Of a stretch of 64,000 bases of DNA, positions 23,361 through 37,020 are shown piece after piece (position 1 is the stretch's first letter; the number at the start of each line of letters is the position of its first letter). The position numbers and the translations under genes are program-made. A model generated the notes under the pieces. That model searched no databases and was not told where the DNA came from. It saw nothing but the letters and a program-made list of their open reading frames with translations. Origin of the DNA: Chrysomallon squamiferum. Taxonomy: Eukaryota; Mollusca; Gastropoda; Neomphalida; Peltospiridae. The stretch is from the NCBI GenBank assembly GCA_012295275.1, contig CM022675.1, forward strand, positions 10,645,516-10,709,515. The letters run 5' to 3'.

Positions 23361-23633
23361 ATTCTTATAATGGTCAGAAATCATAAACAAAAATATTGTA
23401 AAATCATGAATTTGAAATCAAGAATTTCGATAATCTTAATCATTAAAAAGCATTCTCTTGATTTTATGTTTAAAACATCAACTTGTAGATGTTAGAATAT
23501 CAGTCATATGATAAACTACGAAAACTGATAATGCATATATTACTTTGTAAATGTTTGAAAAATCTAGTCAGTAAATTTTGATATAGTATAAAGACAGATA
23601 AATAGAGAGAATGAGAGTAAGAGAGAAAGAGAG
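22861..23633. other. Poly(A)-rich DNA and (TAA)n
   Basis: A-runs 22921-22956 and 22985-23015, (TAA)n 23319-23358. Nothing else. Confidence 0.75.
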
Positions 23634-24900
<1,267 letters not shown>

Positions 24901-24924
24901 TCTTCAAGTCATGACGAATACAAA

Positions 24925-25027
24925 AAAAAAAAAATAATAAATAAAAATAAAAAGATAGAGATTTAAATAAAAAAATAAATAAATAATATTAATATTAATA
25001 ATATTAATAATAATAATAATAATAATG

Positions 25028-25077
<50 letters not shown>

Positions 25078-25700
25078 TAAAGATAACGTTTTCAAATATT
25101 AACGTAAAAATCGGTTTTGTTTCATATTAAATTTGTCGTCGACTTGGGACACTTTAGGAGTTTCGTCGCCTGGAAAATTTCATATCAAAACAAAGTGGGT
25201 AATTATTAAATTTGGCTAACAACAAAAATTAAAAATATATATTAAATAATATCATGTCATTAGGTTATGGGCAACAAAGAAGCAAATATAATAAATATTA
25301 AATAATTATTGTTTATTTATCATTTTTAATCGGCTATTGCTTTAAATCTTCATTTTGATTCTAGAAATTGAAAATTTGTTTTTAAACTTTCGTCTTATGA
25401 TTCTAAACAGCACTATAAACTTTTAGTTATAAACATTTATTTGTTTACGACAGCTGTAACAATGAAAATATTGATAAACTATTCGATCATAAAATAAATA
25501 AATGAATGAATAAATAAATAAATAAATAATAATAATTAAAATGATGATGATGATAATGACGATGGTGATGATAATAAAAATAATAATAACAATAACGATG
25601 ATGAAGATAATAATAATAATGATGATGATGATGATAATAAAAATAATAATAATAATAATAATAATAATACAGAACAAACAAATGCTTACATAACAAAATC
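24925..25700. repeat. (TAA)/(GAT)/(AAAT) compound microsatellites
   Basis: AAAT and TAA/GATAAT units at 24925-25080. 25081-25490 is plain AT-rich. AAAT then GAT/TAA triplets at 25493-25670. Confidence 0.88.
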
Positions 25701-25839
25701 TCAACACAAAGAAATAACTCTATATTAACAATTAAACGTATCGTAAAAAAGACAAAAAAAAAAAAAAAAAAAAAAAGTTTACGTAAATAAAAACGTATAT
25801 CTACGACTACACCGAAAAATCGTCGGTTTACCATTGACT

Positions 25840-26165
25840 CTACACTGCACACCCAAAAAACCAAGACACACTCAGTGCCTACGAAGTGGCATTCCCATGT
25901 GCGTCTCAGTGTTCCTACCCTATGAAAGAAAACAGAGTCTGGATAATTAGATTTAGAGTTTTGCAGAAAGGTGCAAACAGCCAATCTCGTACACTCTTCA
26001 CTCGGGGGGTCACTGGAAGTCGTGTCGGGCCAAAGTGCAAGAAGATGGAGTTTCAAAATGGCAGCAAAGTTTGACATCATGGCGCCTCTCTCTGCGTCGA
26101 AACAGACAGTGTACTCACTTCTTGCCCTTCTTGTTCTAATAAAAATCTCGGGCAGTGTTTTCTAG
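25840..26165. other. Unique island with a 35-residue signal-peptide-like small ORF
   Basis: Balanced, CpG-bearing sequence. On the plus strand an ATG at 26058-26060 in strong initiation context (AAAATGG) opens 35 codons to TAG at 26163-26165. A second strong ATG at 26079 opens the last 28. The C-terminal half is a hydrophobic stretch (VYSLLALLVLIKISG), like a signal peptide or membrane anchor. No splice donor before the stop was found. It may be a chance frame or a first-exon fragment. Confidence 0.2.
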
Positions 26166-26629
26166 AAGTAACTGTTGTTGTTGTTTTTAAAAAAAAAAAA
26201 AAAAATTAAAGAAGTACCTCAGTTGTCTTTTCTCGAGATAACTGTTACGACATTTGAAAGTCGCCACACCGATCATTTTGAATGGAAAATAAATATTATG
26301 ATTTCTCTCTCTGTGTGTGTGTATATAATTGTTGTAATAATATTTTTATTTGTGTCTCTGGTTTTAGAGCATTGCAACCCCTGCAACAGTTCATTCCTTA
26401 GACAAAATAATAATAATAATAATAATAGAATTATTAAGATAAAAAACAGGGAAGGAAATTCGTATTAAACATTTTTTTCCCCTACCCACTCGAAAAGAGA
26501 AAGAAAAGATTTAATGAAGAAAGGATAAAGATAAAAGAAAGGAACAAATATGCAGATAACACCGACACCATGAGAGAGAGAAACGTACAGACAAAAATAT
26601 GTATATAACTATATACATACAGACCGAAA
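26166..26629. other. Intergenic DNA, nothing recognised
   Basis: A-run 26190-26205, (TAA) 26408-26426. No gene. Confidence 0.5.
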
Positions 26630-26643
26630 GAGAGAGAGAGAAT

Positions 26644-26714
<71 letters not shown>
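26630..26714. repeat. (GA)n microsatellite
   Basis: About 40 GA units with one AATT interruption near 26641. Confidence 0.95.
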
Positions 26715-26716
<2 letters not shown>

Positions 26717-28079
26717 TGTGTATCTGTTTTTTGATTCAAAATATATCTTTTTCTAATGTTTGTATAGTATACACTGAATAAATTTAAATTATAATAATTG
26801 ACAAATAATTACATTAATTAAAAGAAGGAAATAAACCAAATATTAAAGTGACATTTTGACATGGGTTTATCGACAAAGAAAGGAAAAAATAAATTATCGA
26901 AAATTCTATAGAAAGGTAAAATAATAATAATAATGACGACGATGATAATGATGATGATGATGATGATGACGATGATTCTGATGATGATATCAATAATAAG
27001 AAGAAGGCAAAGAAGTGAATGAAAGAAGCTTTTTGTTACAGGACAATAAATAAATCGATAAATAAATTTATAAAGGCATACTGAAATATACATACTTATT
27101 ATTTATACATTATGCACATATATTTTTACAAACATTTAAAAAAATATTCTTACTCACACGCACGCACACACACACACACACACACTCACACTCACAGCTA
27201 TATAGCTGAGATAACTATGAGCCTCCAAATCCAACTTTCAGCGTAAGCTGTTCAATTCGAAAGCGAAATATGTCGGTTAGAAATTTTACTTCTTAGAGAG
27301 AAATAATTATTTTTATTTTTCATTACAACAGAAATGCAAGAATATGGTTCATTTAGCATTTCAATTATAACATTTAAATATAATTAAAAATACGGTTCAT
27401 TAAGTGTTTACCTAAAACGTTTTTTTATTTTTTTTTTTAAAGTTAAAATTTCTGCTCCAGTGATTAGGTGTATATTTAATAAAATTTTAATTAGATATAA
27501 ATTTAGATTAAGCTACATTTATTTAAAATACTTAATTAAAATTACACTTCATTCGTTATCTATTTTTTAAATGTTATGATATTTTGTTACAATAGCGAAA
27601 AAAATGCGTGATTTCGAATTTCGTTAATGTAAATCCACCGTTGATTCTGGATTAGTCTTTTAATTACCAAATTTCTATTTAATTATATGCAGATTTAATT
27701 TTAATTTTAATTTAATTTTTTTAATTTTTATTAATCTTTATTTTATATTTTTATTAATAATAATATTTGTTAATAAGATTTTTTTTTTTTTGAAAACATT
27801 ATTATATCTAGAATGAATTTCGAGTTAATGTTTCAGACGTTTTCGTTCATCCATCCTTATATGGAATGAATGTTGCATTAATTAGTACTCTGTGCTGATT
27901 TTTTAAAAATTCTTTATTTAGAAACAATACAGCGTAAATTATTTACTTACAGAATTAAAACATAATTACTCACAAAATTCATTATGAATTTATAATAATA
28001 ATAATAATTATTATTATAATTATTATTATTACTATTATGATTATTGTTATGATTATTATTATTATTATTATTTATTATG

Positions 28080-28124
<45 letters not shown>

Positions 28125-28340
28125 ATCATCATCAGCAGCATTATCTATTTATTTATCTATTTATTCCTTCATTCATTTTCATTCTTGCATCTCATCAAAT
28201 AGGCTCAAAATATTTCATTACCTAGGTCAGCTGCATACATTATGTCAATAATTAACACCCTTTTGTTTCTTCGTACAAAAAACCCCAACAACAACCACAA
28301 CAACCACATTTCCAATATAAATATTCATTACTTGATAATG
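26715..28340. other. AT-rich intergenic DNA with trinucleotide tracts
   Basis: TAA/GAC/GAT triplets 26922-26980, (CA)n 27165-27186, TTTAATTTTAATT words 27695-27780, (TAA)/(ATT) inverted tract 27992-28125. No gene. Confidence 0.7.
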
Positions 28341-29093
28341 TGAATAATATATACTTACAAAAACGCTTTCTGCCATCGCACATGTTAGAGATCACTGAGA
28401 CACAGAGAGATCAGTCGTGTTGGTGTCTTTCTGATAAATCCATAAACTCGGTAAACGAATATCGAACGCTCTCTTTTAACACAGACACCAACGTACGTAA
28501 ATTATACATAACCACAGAGCAGATGGGATATTCGTGTTCACCAGTGAATAACCATATTCACACGTAGCTATGAACGTAGGTAAATTACATATATAACTTA
28601 TTTACAGCCACACGTAGAATATATGCAATTTATACACCACCTTGTTAAAGGTCAATATTATCCAAAATAGTAGAGTCGAAATATTATTAATTTTTTTTCT
28701 TTTTCTTTCTTTTAAAAAAAAAAAAAAAAAAAAATTTGTTCTACGCTTTACAGAGAAGGAAAGCAAACGTTCCCGTTTTGGTGGAATAAATTTGTCTAAC
28801 TAAAACGCAAGGCTTCGGTACAATGGCTAAAAAGGGGATAGAGACAGTCAATTTATCATGGGTCGTTTGAGTATCATCAATAAAATATAACAGAAACGTA
28901 AAAGACTTATAAAGCACTTTGTAAGACGTGTTGAAATTTATGTCCTTTGCCGGTGTCGAAAGGGGAATAAAAAAAAAGAAAAAGAAAACGACCTAATCCC
29001 GCGTAGCCCATTAGGCTTTGAGCTTGTTTGATAATTTATGACCGTTCTACTAAATCACATGCACACTTGTGTTCAAGCGATCATAGAAAAGAA

Positions 29094-29097
<4 letters not shown>
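28341..29097. other. Mostly unique DNA, nothing recognised
   Basis: A 75-residue plus-strand frame at 28340-28567 (not low-complexity) has no recognisable family. A two-copy word AACGTA.GTAAATTA lies near 28490 and 28573. A-run 28713-28734. Confidence 0.4.
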
Positions 29098-29142
<45 letters not shown>

Positions 29143-29690
29143 AATTGAGAAAATAAAGAGGCATAATTTTCTTCCTCTTCTCTCAATTGAGAAGAAAATT
29201 AATTTCATTTTAAACGCTCCTTTATCGTTAAAAAGATATATAGCGGTTTAAATTTCAATACGTTATCTGGCCGCCTCGCAATTGACAACAGAAAGTAATG
29301 CATCAAAACGTGTTCATTTCAAAGGTGAAACCGATTCGAGATTGCAGATTTTCTTCTTCTTCTTCTTCTTCTTCATTTTTTTTTTCTCTTCTTCTTTTTA
29401 CGTCTGTTATTTTAAAAAATCTCTCTGTCTCTCACTCTCTCTTCCATCCTTTTTTCCTTTCTTTCTCTCTTTTCTTTTTTTTTTTTTTATCTGATGGGCA
29501 ACCCCAGCTTGAATATAACATCGTTACTTTCAAGACTTCCAGAACAAAGAGCGGCTATGATGAATTAATATAATAAATTGTCTATGGTGACATTTGCGAC
29601 ACTAATTACCCGAAAAGATGCATTGCGCCTTTGCGGGGACCAGCCTTTCACAAACAGCAAGGTACGAGCGTTGTAAGTTATTTCAACAAA
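29098..29690. other. Long poly(A) and unique/pyrimidine-rich DNA
   Basis: A-run of about 43 at 29098-29140. 29150-29340 unique. TTC/T-rich 29350-29490. 29500-29690 unique. No gene recognised. Confidence 0.6.
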
Positions 29691-29749
29691 CGTTAAGGAA
29701 GAAACAACACAGATTTTTTGTCACCCGTCGTGTCTGAATTCTTTTCTTA

Positions 29750-30210
29750 GGGGATATCTTTATAAAAACGAGTGTTGTTTTATATAAAGTATGCACCTTT
29801 TTTTGTTTTGTTTCGTGGATTTTTTTACTGCAAAACGTGCACACGTGTTTTTGGATTGTTGTGTAAAAATGTTCATACACAGGTTTTTTGGGGGATATCA
29901 CGATTTAGGATTTTAAAAATAAATAAGCAAAAAAATGTTAGTACGATTTCAAATGTTGTCATGGTTTTTGGATTGTTTTGTGGAATATTCTTGTCGTGTT
30001 TCTTGGAATTCTTAACAAACTGGATATACTTGGATACCTTTCTGAACGGATTTTGGATAACTTTATGAAATGCTCTTGTACAGTTTTTGGATATCTTTGT
30101 TCTTATATTTTCCTGGAAATGTTCGTAAAATCTAAATACATTTAGACGAGTCCCGTACATTTACAATTACATTTTGAGCGGACATTTAACACATATCATG
30201 GATTAAGATC

Positions 30211-30249
<39 letters not shown>

Positions 30250-30400
30250 AAGGTATATATTTTCTGTGAGATATAACTATAGCATTTATGAACTGGATAT
30301 AACTACTATATATATTTCATGCAATTATGGATTATAACCGTATAAAATAGTTATGCTTTTGTGAACAGTAACTTGTGATCTCAATTTGGACATCTTTGAT
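29750..30400. repeat. Decayed short tandem array, unit about 33 bp
   Basis: Words of the type TTTTTGGATATCTTTGTG and AAATGTTCTTGTACA recur, e.g. near 29752, 29816, 29847, 29888, 29964, 30028, 30049 and 30083 (the last two 34 bp apart), with GGATATAAC-type relatives at about 30268, 30294 and 30328. A poly(A) of about 37 (30213-30248) interrupts it. Open frames on both strands follow from the low-stop repeat and are not called. Confidence 0.55.
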
Positions 30401-31537
30401 ATACTGACAATACAATAATTTGTTGACAATGAAAATTCTGGAATTATATGTTTTCGTTGTTCCAAAAAAAAAAAAAAAATAAATAAAAAAAATAAAAAAT
30501 TCGCCAAAACAAAGACAAGGAAAGAAATTGTTTTTTTAGATTTCAAATTTCTGTTCAGTACACTGGAATATGACATCAACATAATGAAGAAGAATAAAAT
30601 ATATTTCTACAAACGGAATACGTCTATCATATGATCATATATCTTCGTGAAAGGACATGTGCTTACATACAGGATCTCTGTCAACAAAAGGATCTTAACA
30701 ATCTATAAGAAAAGGATAATAATAGTCGACAACAAAACGGGTGTGTTTACAAAAGAACGGTATTTGTCGACACATGAAAAATTAGTTAACTACAAAAATG
30801 ATTCTTACCAATACTATTATGGTTGCAGCTGAAAAAGCATTTATCTATAACCCCCCAAAACAGCTATAAAAAAAAAAGGTGCCAGAAAACAGACAATAAA
30901 AGAAGATATTCTTCAAATTCAACTTCATATTTTTCTTCAAAGTTTTCAACTTACGTACAAAGGATAAGCTAATCTTGCCTATTTCTGTCGTAAGTATATA
31001 AATATAATGTTTATATATATACAATACTTTGTTTATGACCTTCTGAAATATGATGGATTAGTATTGTCTTCAAGGATTATTGTTGTTCATTACGGATGCG
31101 TTTATGTAATGAATATTACACAATATTTCAAGCTGACATCTTTGAATGACTGTCACGAGGGATTTCGTTTGACGAAAAACTTCAAAGGTTAGTTCACGCG
31201 AATCATAATGTAAATTTGCTTTAGTCTTTCATTTCATCTTTCTAGGAACTAATCGTAAATATGTCAAAACTGGAGGAAGACAAAGAAGGAATAAAATATA
31301 TTAATCAAAAGAGAATATTATTAAAACAAAAAAAATTAAAATAAATAAACAGTGTAATATGTATATAGGACTGCCACTTTGTCAGATAACATTTTCTTTG
31401 TAATACACAGTAAACGTTTTATTACTGATGTCAAAACAGCACTGCCACTTATTAAACATCGTAACTGATTTCAAAGACAAACAAAAACATTTACACAGCA
31501 GCAACAATAATAATATTAATTTATGATTAATGAGAAA

Positions 31538-31538
<1 letters not shown>
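30401..31538. other. AT-rich intergenic DNA, nothing recognised
   Basis: Some local word repetition (AAAGGAT, GTCGACA at 30680-30780) suggests further decayed repeats. No gene. Confidence 0.45.
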
Positions 31539-31581
<43 letters not shown>

Positions 31582-31660
31582 AATATATATATATAATGTT
31601 GATACACATGTAAATAAATAAATAAATGAATAAATAAATAAATATGTAAATTAATAAAAT
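31539..31660. repeat. (CA)n, (TA)n and (AAAT)n
   Basis: About 20 CA units at 31539-31579, then TA, then AAAT units to 31645. Confidence 0.93.
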
Positions 31661-32691
31661 AAAATAAACACCCATAATACTTTATCCAGAAATAACGATT
31701 ACTGTCCATGAAATTCTTATCAAATCGAAAACACACACATACACGTACTCGCACATGTACACACACGCACGTATATGCACGCACACACACACACTCATAC
31801 CGAAAATCACTAAGACACACTTAAATATAAGTGAATAAGAAAAAAAGTAAGGAAACAAATAGATACACTGATGTACATGAGGATATAAGAAAAGAACTAA
31901 CTGAAGAGTCGGAATAGTCGTTTTAATTAGTATTGATCTTAATTTTTTTCATTTGCATAATTATCTGAAAATATATTGAAAAAAGATGAAAGGGAAAATG
32001 ACAGCTAGTGCTGAAAATGATAAATTTTTATATTTAAAATACATAAAAATATGCAAATTTAAATAAAATTATTAAAGATATTTTTCTTTTCTTTGGCTTC
32101 TCAAGTATTAATATATATATATATATACATTTTTTTTCTTCATTTATTTAGTTATTTTTATTAAGATACAAATTCTGTGAAGTAATATAGCAGTACTTTA
32201 GAAAAGAAAAAAGTCTTCATAAAAGTTATATAATTCCTAGTAAAACAGAAAAAAGAAAGCTTCATAAGAACGAACAATACATGAACAAAGGATTAACAAT
32301 AACTATTATTGTATTCTTTGATGAGTTAATCCTGAAAGTTATTGAAACTTTTAAAGTTGAGAAATAACATTTTCTTTTTAAGAAAAGTTTATTTAACAGT
32401 TCGGATAGGGTTTAATATTTTTGACTTTATTTTTCAAAGTTTTCTTTCAGACTTGCATAAACAAAAGGTTAACATGTATGTTTATATTTATATATATTAT
32501 AAAACTGCACAAAATAAGATAAACATTCGGAAAATCGAAATAGATTTAAAATATCCATTTAAAATTTATATTTTTATTCCTAATTATTAATATTGGGAAT
32601 TAATGAAATACGATATAATAAATTTTAAAAAGAAGTAATTTGCATAAAATACATATGCTATATATTGTATTTTGTATCTAAATGAAATTTT

Positions 32692-32732
<41 letters not shown>

Positions 32733-33104
32733 TTATAATAATGAGGATGATGATGATGATGATGATGAGGATGAGGATGATAATAAAACTATTATGATAG
32801 AACGAATCTTGGGGCTTGTGAAGTTTCAACAACCTTTCAATGGAAACAGAGATATTTTCACACTACCAGCACTAGGACTACTACTACTACTGCTACTACC
32901 ACTACTTCTGACACTACTATTATTATTACTACTACTACTATTACTATTATTATTATGATTTCTTTGAAATCCATTTTGCTGATATATATATTTATGTCTT
33001 ATTTTAAACAGTTCTTAAATGTGACTCATTTATTTTTATCGTCTTTTTGTTTACATTTATTTTAACATGTTTATGTTGCTGTCTTTTCGTATTTTAGTTT
33101 ATTG
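31661..33104. other. AT-rich intergenic DNA with trinucleotide tracts
   Basis: CACG/CACA words 31730-31798, (TAA)/(GAT)n 32698-32785, (ACT)n 32876-32955. No gene. Confidence 0.6.
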
Positions 33105-33174
33105 GTTTACACTGTAAAGCACCTTTGAACGTACTTAGTATATGCTATAAAAAATAAACAAATAAATAAATAAA
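33105..33174 (+). mobile_element. 3' tail of an L2/SINE-type retroelement
   Basis: CTGTAAAGCACCTTTGAACG followed by TATATGCTATAAAAAATAAA and an (AAAT)4 tail fits the widespread L2-type 3' end (GTAAAGCRCTTTGA ... GCTATATAAAT). The 5' part of the element is not delimited. Possibly it extends upstream to about 32990. Confidence 0.5.
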
Positions 33175-34118
33175 CCGTTATTGTTACCACAACCATACCA
33201 CCACCTCTACTACAACAACAACTACTGCTACTGCATTTTCTGCTGCTGCTACTATACTACTACAACTTAAACGTGCCGTCGTTTGTAAGAAGCTTGTCAA
33301 AAATGCCGTTTATTTGATAATTTAGCTGTACATCTAAGTGGAAAATAAAAACGTATAGTACATATATATATATACATACCTTGTTTTACTTCTTTTTCTC
33401 TTCTGTAGTAATGAATGTTACTTATTTCGAATGGTGCATCAATTTCTTGAAAATTCTTTACTTCCTTTGTTGAAATAAGTACTAAGACACTTTCTCAAAC
33501 GATCAGTTTCTTTATAAAAACTCTGTATTTTACAACTCTATCCTTTTTCTCTGTTTTCGGATAAATTCGTGTGAATCAACAGATATTTACCTATAATATA
33601 ATAATGTCCGATATACGTTTAGACTTGATGAAGTTCCGATACCAGTTTTTAATTAAAATATTGCAATTTATTTCAAAGTTTTTAAAACTATTTTTTTGGT
33701 GATAAAAAAAAAAAAAAAAAAATAAATGTACGTTTACAATCCTGAGTTATTTATTATTTTTTTTTTTTCCTTTCTTCCACAAAAACATCTATATATTTTT
33801 TTTATGTCCAAAGTCAGAATTTTTACAAAAAATAAAAATTTTAGAAAAATAAAAAAATGTGTATGTTTCAAGAAACAGACACGAGTGTCAATTTATTCCA
33901 GGACGATCGCAGGTCAAAGGTCACGCAGCGCCAGAGATACGTCCGCTAAGCTGAAAGAACACCATTCGCTTTTTGGCGTTTTTCTGGTACATTTCACTTG
34001 TCAAGTCGCGTTTCCTTCTTTTCTTCCGCACCGCGTGACTGCTTTTTTTCTTCTCCGTCAGACAAAAACTGAACACACGAGAACACAGAGAGCGCCGAGT
34101 CTCGTTGTGAGATATATC
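33175..34118. other. Unique and AT-rich DNA, island at 33880-34110
   Basis: (ACT/GCT) triplets 33205-33265, A-run 33703-33722. The 33880-34110 part is CpG-bearing and holds the DR1 below. The 150-residue plus-strand frame crossing 33726-34178 begins in a T-run and is not convincing. Confidence 0.45.
33911..33923 (+). promoter_or_regulatory. Perfect DR1 nuclear-receptor element
   Basis: AGGTCAAAGGTCA is two exact AGGTCA half-sites with one spacer base, the ideal site for RXR/HNF4/COUP-TF class receptors. About 0.002 exact matches are expected by chance in a window this size. Confidence 0.5.
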
Positions 34119-34830
34119 TCGTATTTAACACAGCTCCGTTTCCATAAGTCACAAATGTTTCGTACAATAAATGTTTGATGTGATGAAATATATTTCCTAT
34201 CTAACCTTACTTCCCAGACTTAAAATGTTCATGATTTTATAACAGGATGGTAGTCTCACTTGCTGAAATATATTTCGCATTTGAAAAAAAACGAAAAAAA
34301 AAAAAAAATATATATAAATGTTATATACTGGCTCGAGATGAAATATATTACGTATTTAACACAGCTCTGATCCCGTTATACTGAAATATACAAGGAAGGA
34401 AAAACAACCAATAGACTGTCTTCTATGATGAAATAGATTTCTTATTTACCATCCCGTTAATGAAATTTACAAGCAAGCAAAGCGTCTGTGATTAAACAGA
34501 ATTCACATATACCAGTTTCTCATCCCGTATATATAATATATATACATATACATACATAAGGAGCATCTATGATGAAACTGATTTCATAATTTACCAGTCC
34601 TTTTATCCCAGCCGTGAAATACACACGTGAGAAAAGCTTCAGCGATGAAATAGATTTCGTATTACACAGTGTTCCTGTCCCGTTACTGAAAACAATGTGA
34701 GAAAAACGTCTACGATGAAACAGATTTCATATTTTACCAGTCCTCTCATCCCCAGTCCTGAAACATACATTTAAAAAAAACAAAAAAAAAAACAGCGTCT
34801 GTGGTGAAACCGACTTGGTATTTTACCAGC
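34119..34830. repeat. Decayed tandem array, unit about 63-90 bp, ten copies
   Basis: The phrase GATGAAATAGATTTCGTATT, then TTACCAGTC and CATCCCGTTACTGAAATA, recurs with anchors near 34119, 34182, 34261, 34337, 34427, 34490, 34571, 34643, 34713 and 34802. Units differ by many substitutions and small indels, so the array is old. I do not recognise the family, and it is unrelated to the 6860-7690 array. Confidence 0.8.
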
Positions 34831-35175
34831 GCTCAGATACAGATATACACTGCATTAAAGAAGTGAGCCGGGACCAAACCCTGTAGAGAGAGATTGCGAA
34901 GTATATGACTATTGGTCGCTGTCAGTTATTCTCAATACGTCTCCAAACCGCTTTAGATTATAATCATACGACGATACATTACAGCGGGATTCCTCTCCAC
35001 GCTGAACAGATTGTATATTTTATATCTACCGGAGGAATCGCTTCTGCTTGAGATCGCGCGTTTTGAATTCTTAATTTAGAAGCTTCGTTTTGATCTGAGG
35101 GCTTCGAGAGACTTGTGTTTGTATACCTGGTGTGCCCCCGTTTTTCTTTTTAGTTCTTCATCTTTTTCTTTTTTT

Positions 35176-35178
<3 letters not shown>
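34831..35178. other. Unique block
   Basis: About 300 bp of mixed sequence with scattered CpGs. No ORF or known element. Confidence 0.35.

Positions 35179-35271
<93 letters not shown>
35179..35271. repeat. (CT)n microsatellite
   Basis: About 46 pure CT units. Confidence 0.95.
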
Positions 35272-35274
<3 letters not shown>

Positions 35275-35520
35275 TTCTTTCTTTTCTATCTATGTATCTT
35301 TTTTCTTTCTTTCTATCTTTCTCCTTTTTTTTTTACCTTGCATCTGATTTTATTTATTATTTTCTTCATAATAAAATTAATTTTATACATAAGGCTATTT
35401 TATTTTCTTCCAGAACAATGAATCCTTATTCTCTGAATTTTATTTTATTTTAATTTAATTTATTTGTATGTTTGCTTATTTATTTAATTAATTAATTTAT
35501 TTATTTATTTATTTATTTGT

Positions 35521-35579
<59 letters not shown>

Positions 35580-36006
35580 TCTATTTATTTATTTATTTTT
35601 AAAATTTCTATTTATTATTTTATTATTACTTTACCTCATTCTGATATATTTATAAAACAGCTAATGCAAATATTTACATAATAAAATATGACTTACTACC
35701 GCTGTTGCAACTGTTACAACTACAACGACAGCTGTTTTGATTTATTTTGTAATTTTTCTATACATGTAGAGGGAAAATGAACATAAAAAAATGAATAAAT
35801 GAATTTGCCATATTTACTGGCACAAAAAGAGTAAAAACGTTACAGTAGTAGCTGTATGAGTAGTTGTCGTAGACGTAGTAGCAGCAGCAACGGCAGCAGC
35901 AACAGCAACAGCAGCAGCAGAAATTATAACAATAATATCAATAACAGCCGCAACTGTGACAATCATGTAATGGTAGTAATGATAAGAACAGTACGACAAT
36001 GATGAA

Positions 36007-36042
<36 letters not shown>

Positions 36043-36145
36043 ATATTAATATTAATGAGAAAATGAATTTTAAAAAAATGACAGGACCAGCGACATAAAA
36101 TACAATAAATAAATAGATAAATAAATAAATAGAAAGATAGATAGT

Positions 36146-36192
<47 letters not shown>

Positions 36193-36233
36193 TTGGGTAG
36201 GTAGACGGATAGACAGAAAAATAGATATAAAGA

Positions 36234-36272
<39 letters not shown>

Positions 36273-36460
36273 AAATTGTAAATAATAAAATGGTCTCTTC
36301 TGATGGATGAAAGGAACAGAAATATAAAAGAAAGTCTCTCTCTCTCTCTTTTCTTTCATTCTCTTTCTTTCACTTTCAGTCCCCATTTTAAAATAACAAA
36401 TTACTCTGTATTTAACCCGTGAACTTATGAATCAAACGAAACTTATTCAAGCACATATCA
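35272..36460. repeat. (TTTA)n, (GCA/GTA), (GAT)n, (GATA)n and (AAAT)n tracts
   Basis: TTTA units 35478-35600. AGC/AGT triplets 35860-35925. GAT 36002-36040. AAAT, GATA and AAAT units 36108-36270. CT at 36336-36350. The 190-residue minus-strand frame across these is a repeat product. Confidence 0.88.
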
Positions 36461-36944
36461 GTCGCTTTTTTTTTTCTTTTCTTTTTTTATCAATATTTAT
36501 ACACATGCAAGCGACAACAGAATCGTAATGTTTAATAACAATAATGCGCTTTATCAAACTCGGGCAAAAGAACGATATCGTATTTTTAAAAAACGGTGAG
36601 AAGAGAAGGTACAAAACAGAAAAGAAGAAAAAAAAAGAAAGAAAGAAAAAGAAAGAAAGAAAGAAATTCACGCGTGTGCAGCTGATTTTTGGCTCGCTTT
36701 TCAAAGCGGGAATCATTATTCGGAAGTTTTGTAAGAAAAAAAAGAGAGAGAGAGAGAAAGAAAGAGAGAGAGAGGGGTAAAAAAAAAAGAAGAAGAAGAA
36801 GAAGAAGAAGAAAATAAAAAGACGGGTCTGCGGAGTTGTGTTCAGTGAAACGAGACATTAGCATTTATTCAGGTTTAGATTTCTGTCGGGTGTTTGTACA
36901 ATAAGTCAGCTTGAGAAGGTTTTTGTGCCCGAGGCGAGCTGTTG

Positions 36945-36977
<33 letters not shown>

Positions 36978-37020
36978 CGACGACGAAGTAAAAAGAAGAA
37001 GGAAAAAAAAAAAAGAAATT
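36461..37020. other. Purine-rich simple DNA and a unique patch
   Basis: GAAA units 36625-36665, GA 36741-36774, GAA 36788-36812, unique 36820-36940, A-run 36944-36975. Confidence 0.7.

Noticed and set aside
25487-26080. 197-residue minus-strand ORF
   Set aside because: The second half is Tyr/His translation of triplet repeats and a Phe run; the first half is an unrecognised frame opposite the unique island.
33726-34178. 150-residue plus-strand ORF
   Set aside because: Starts in T- and A-runs and then passes through the DR1 island; no family resemblance or splice signals.
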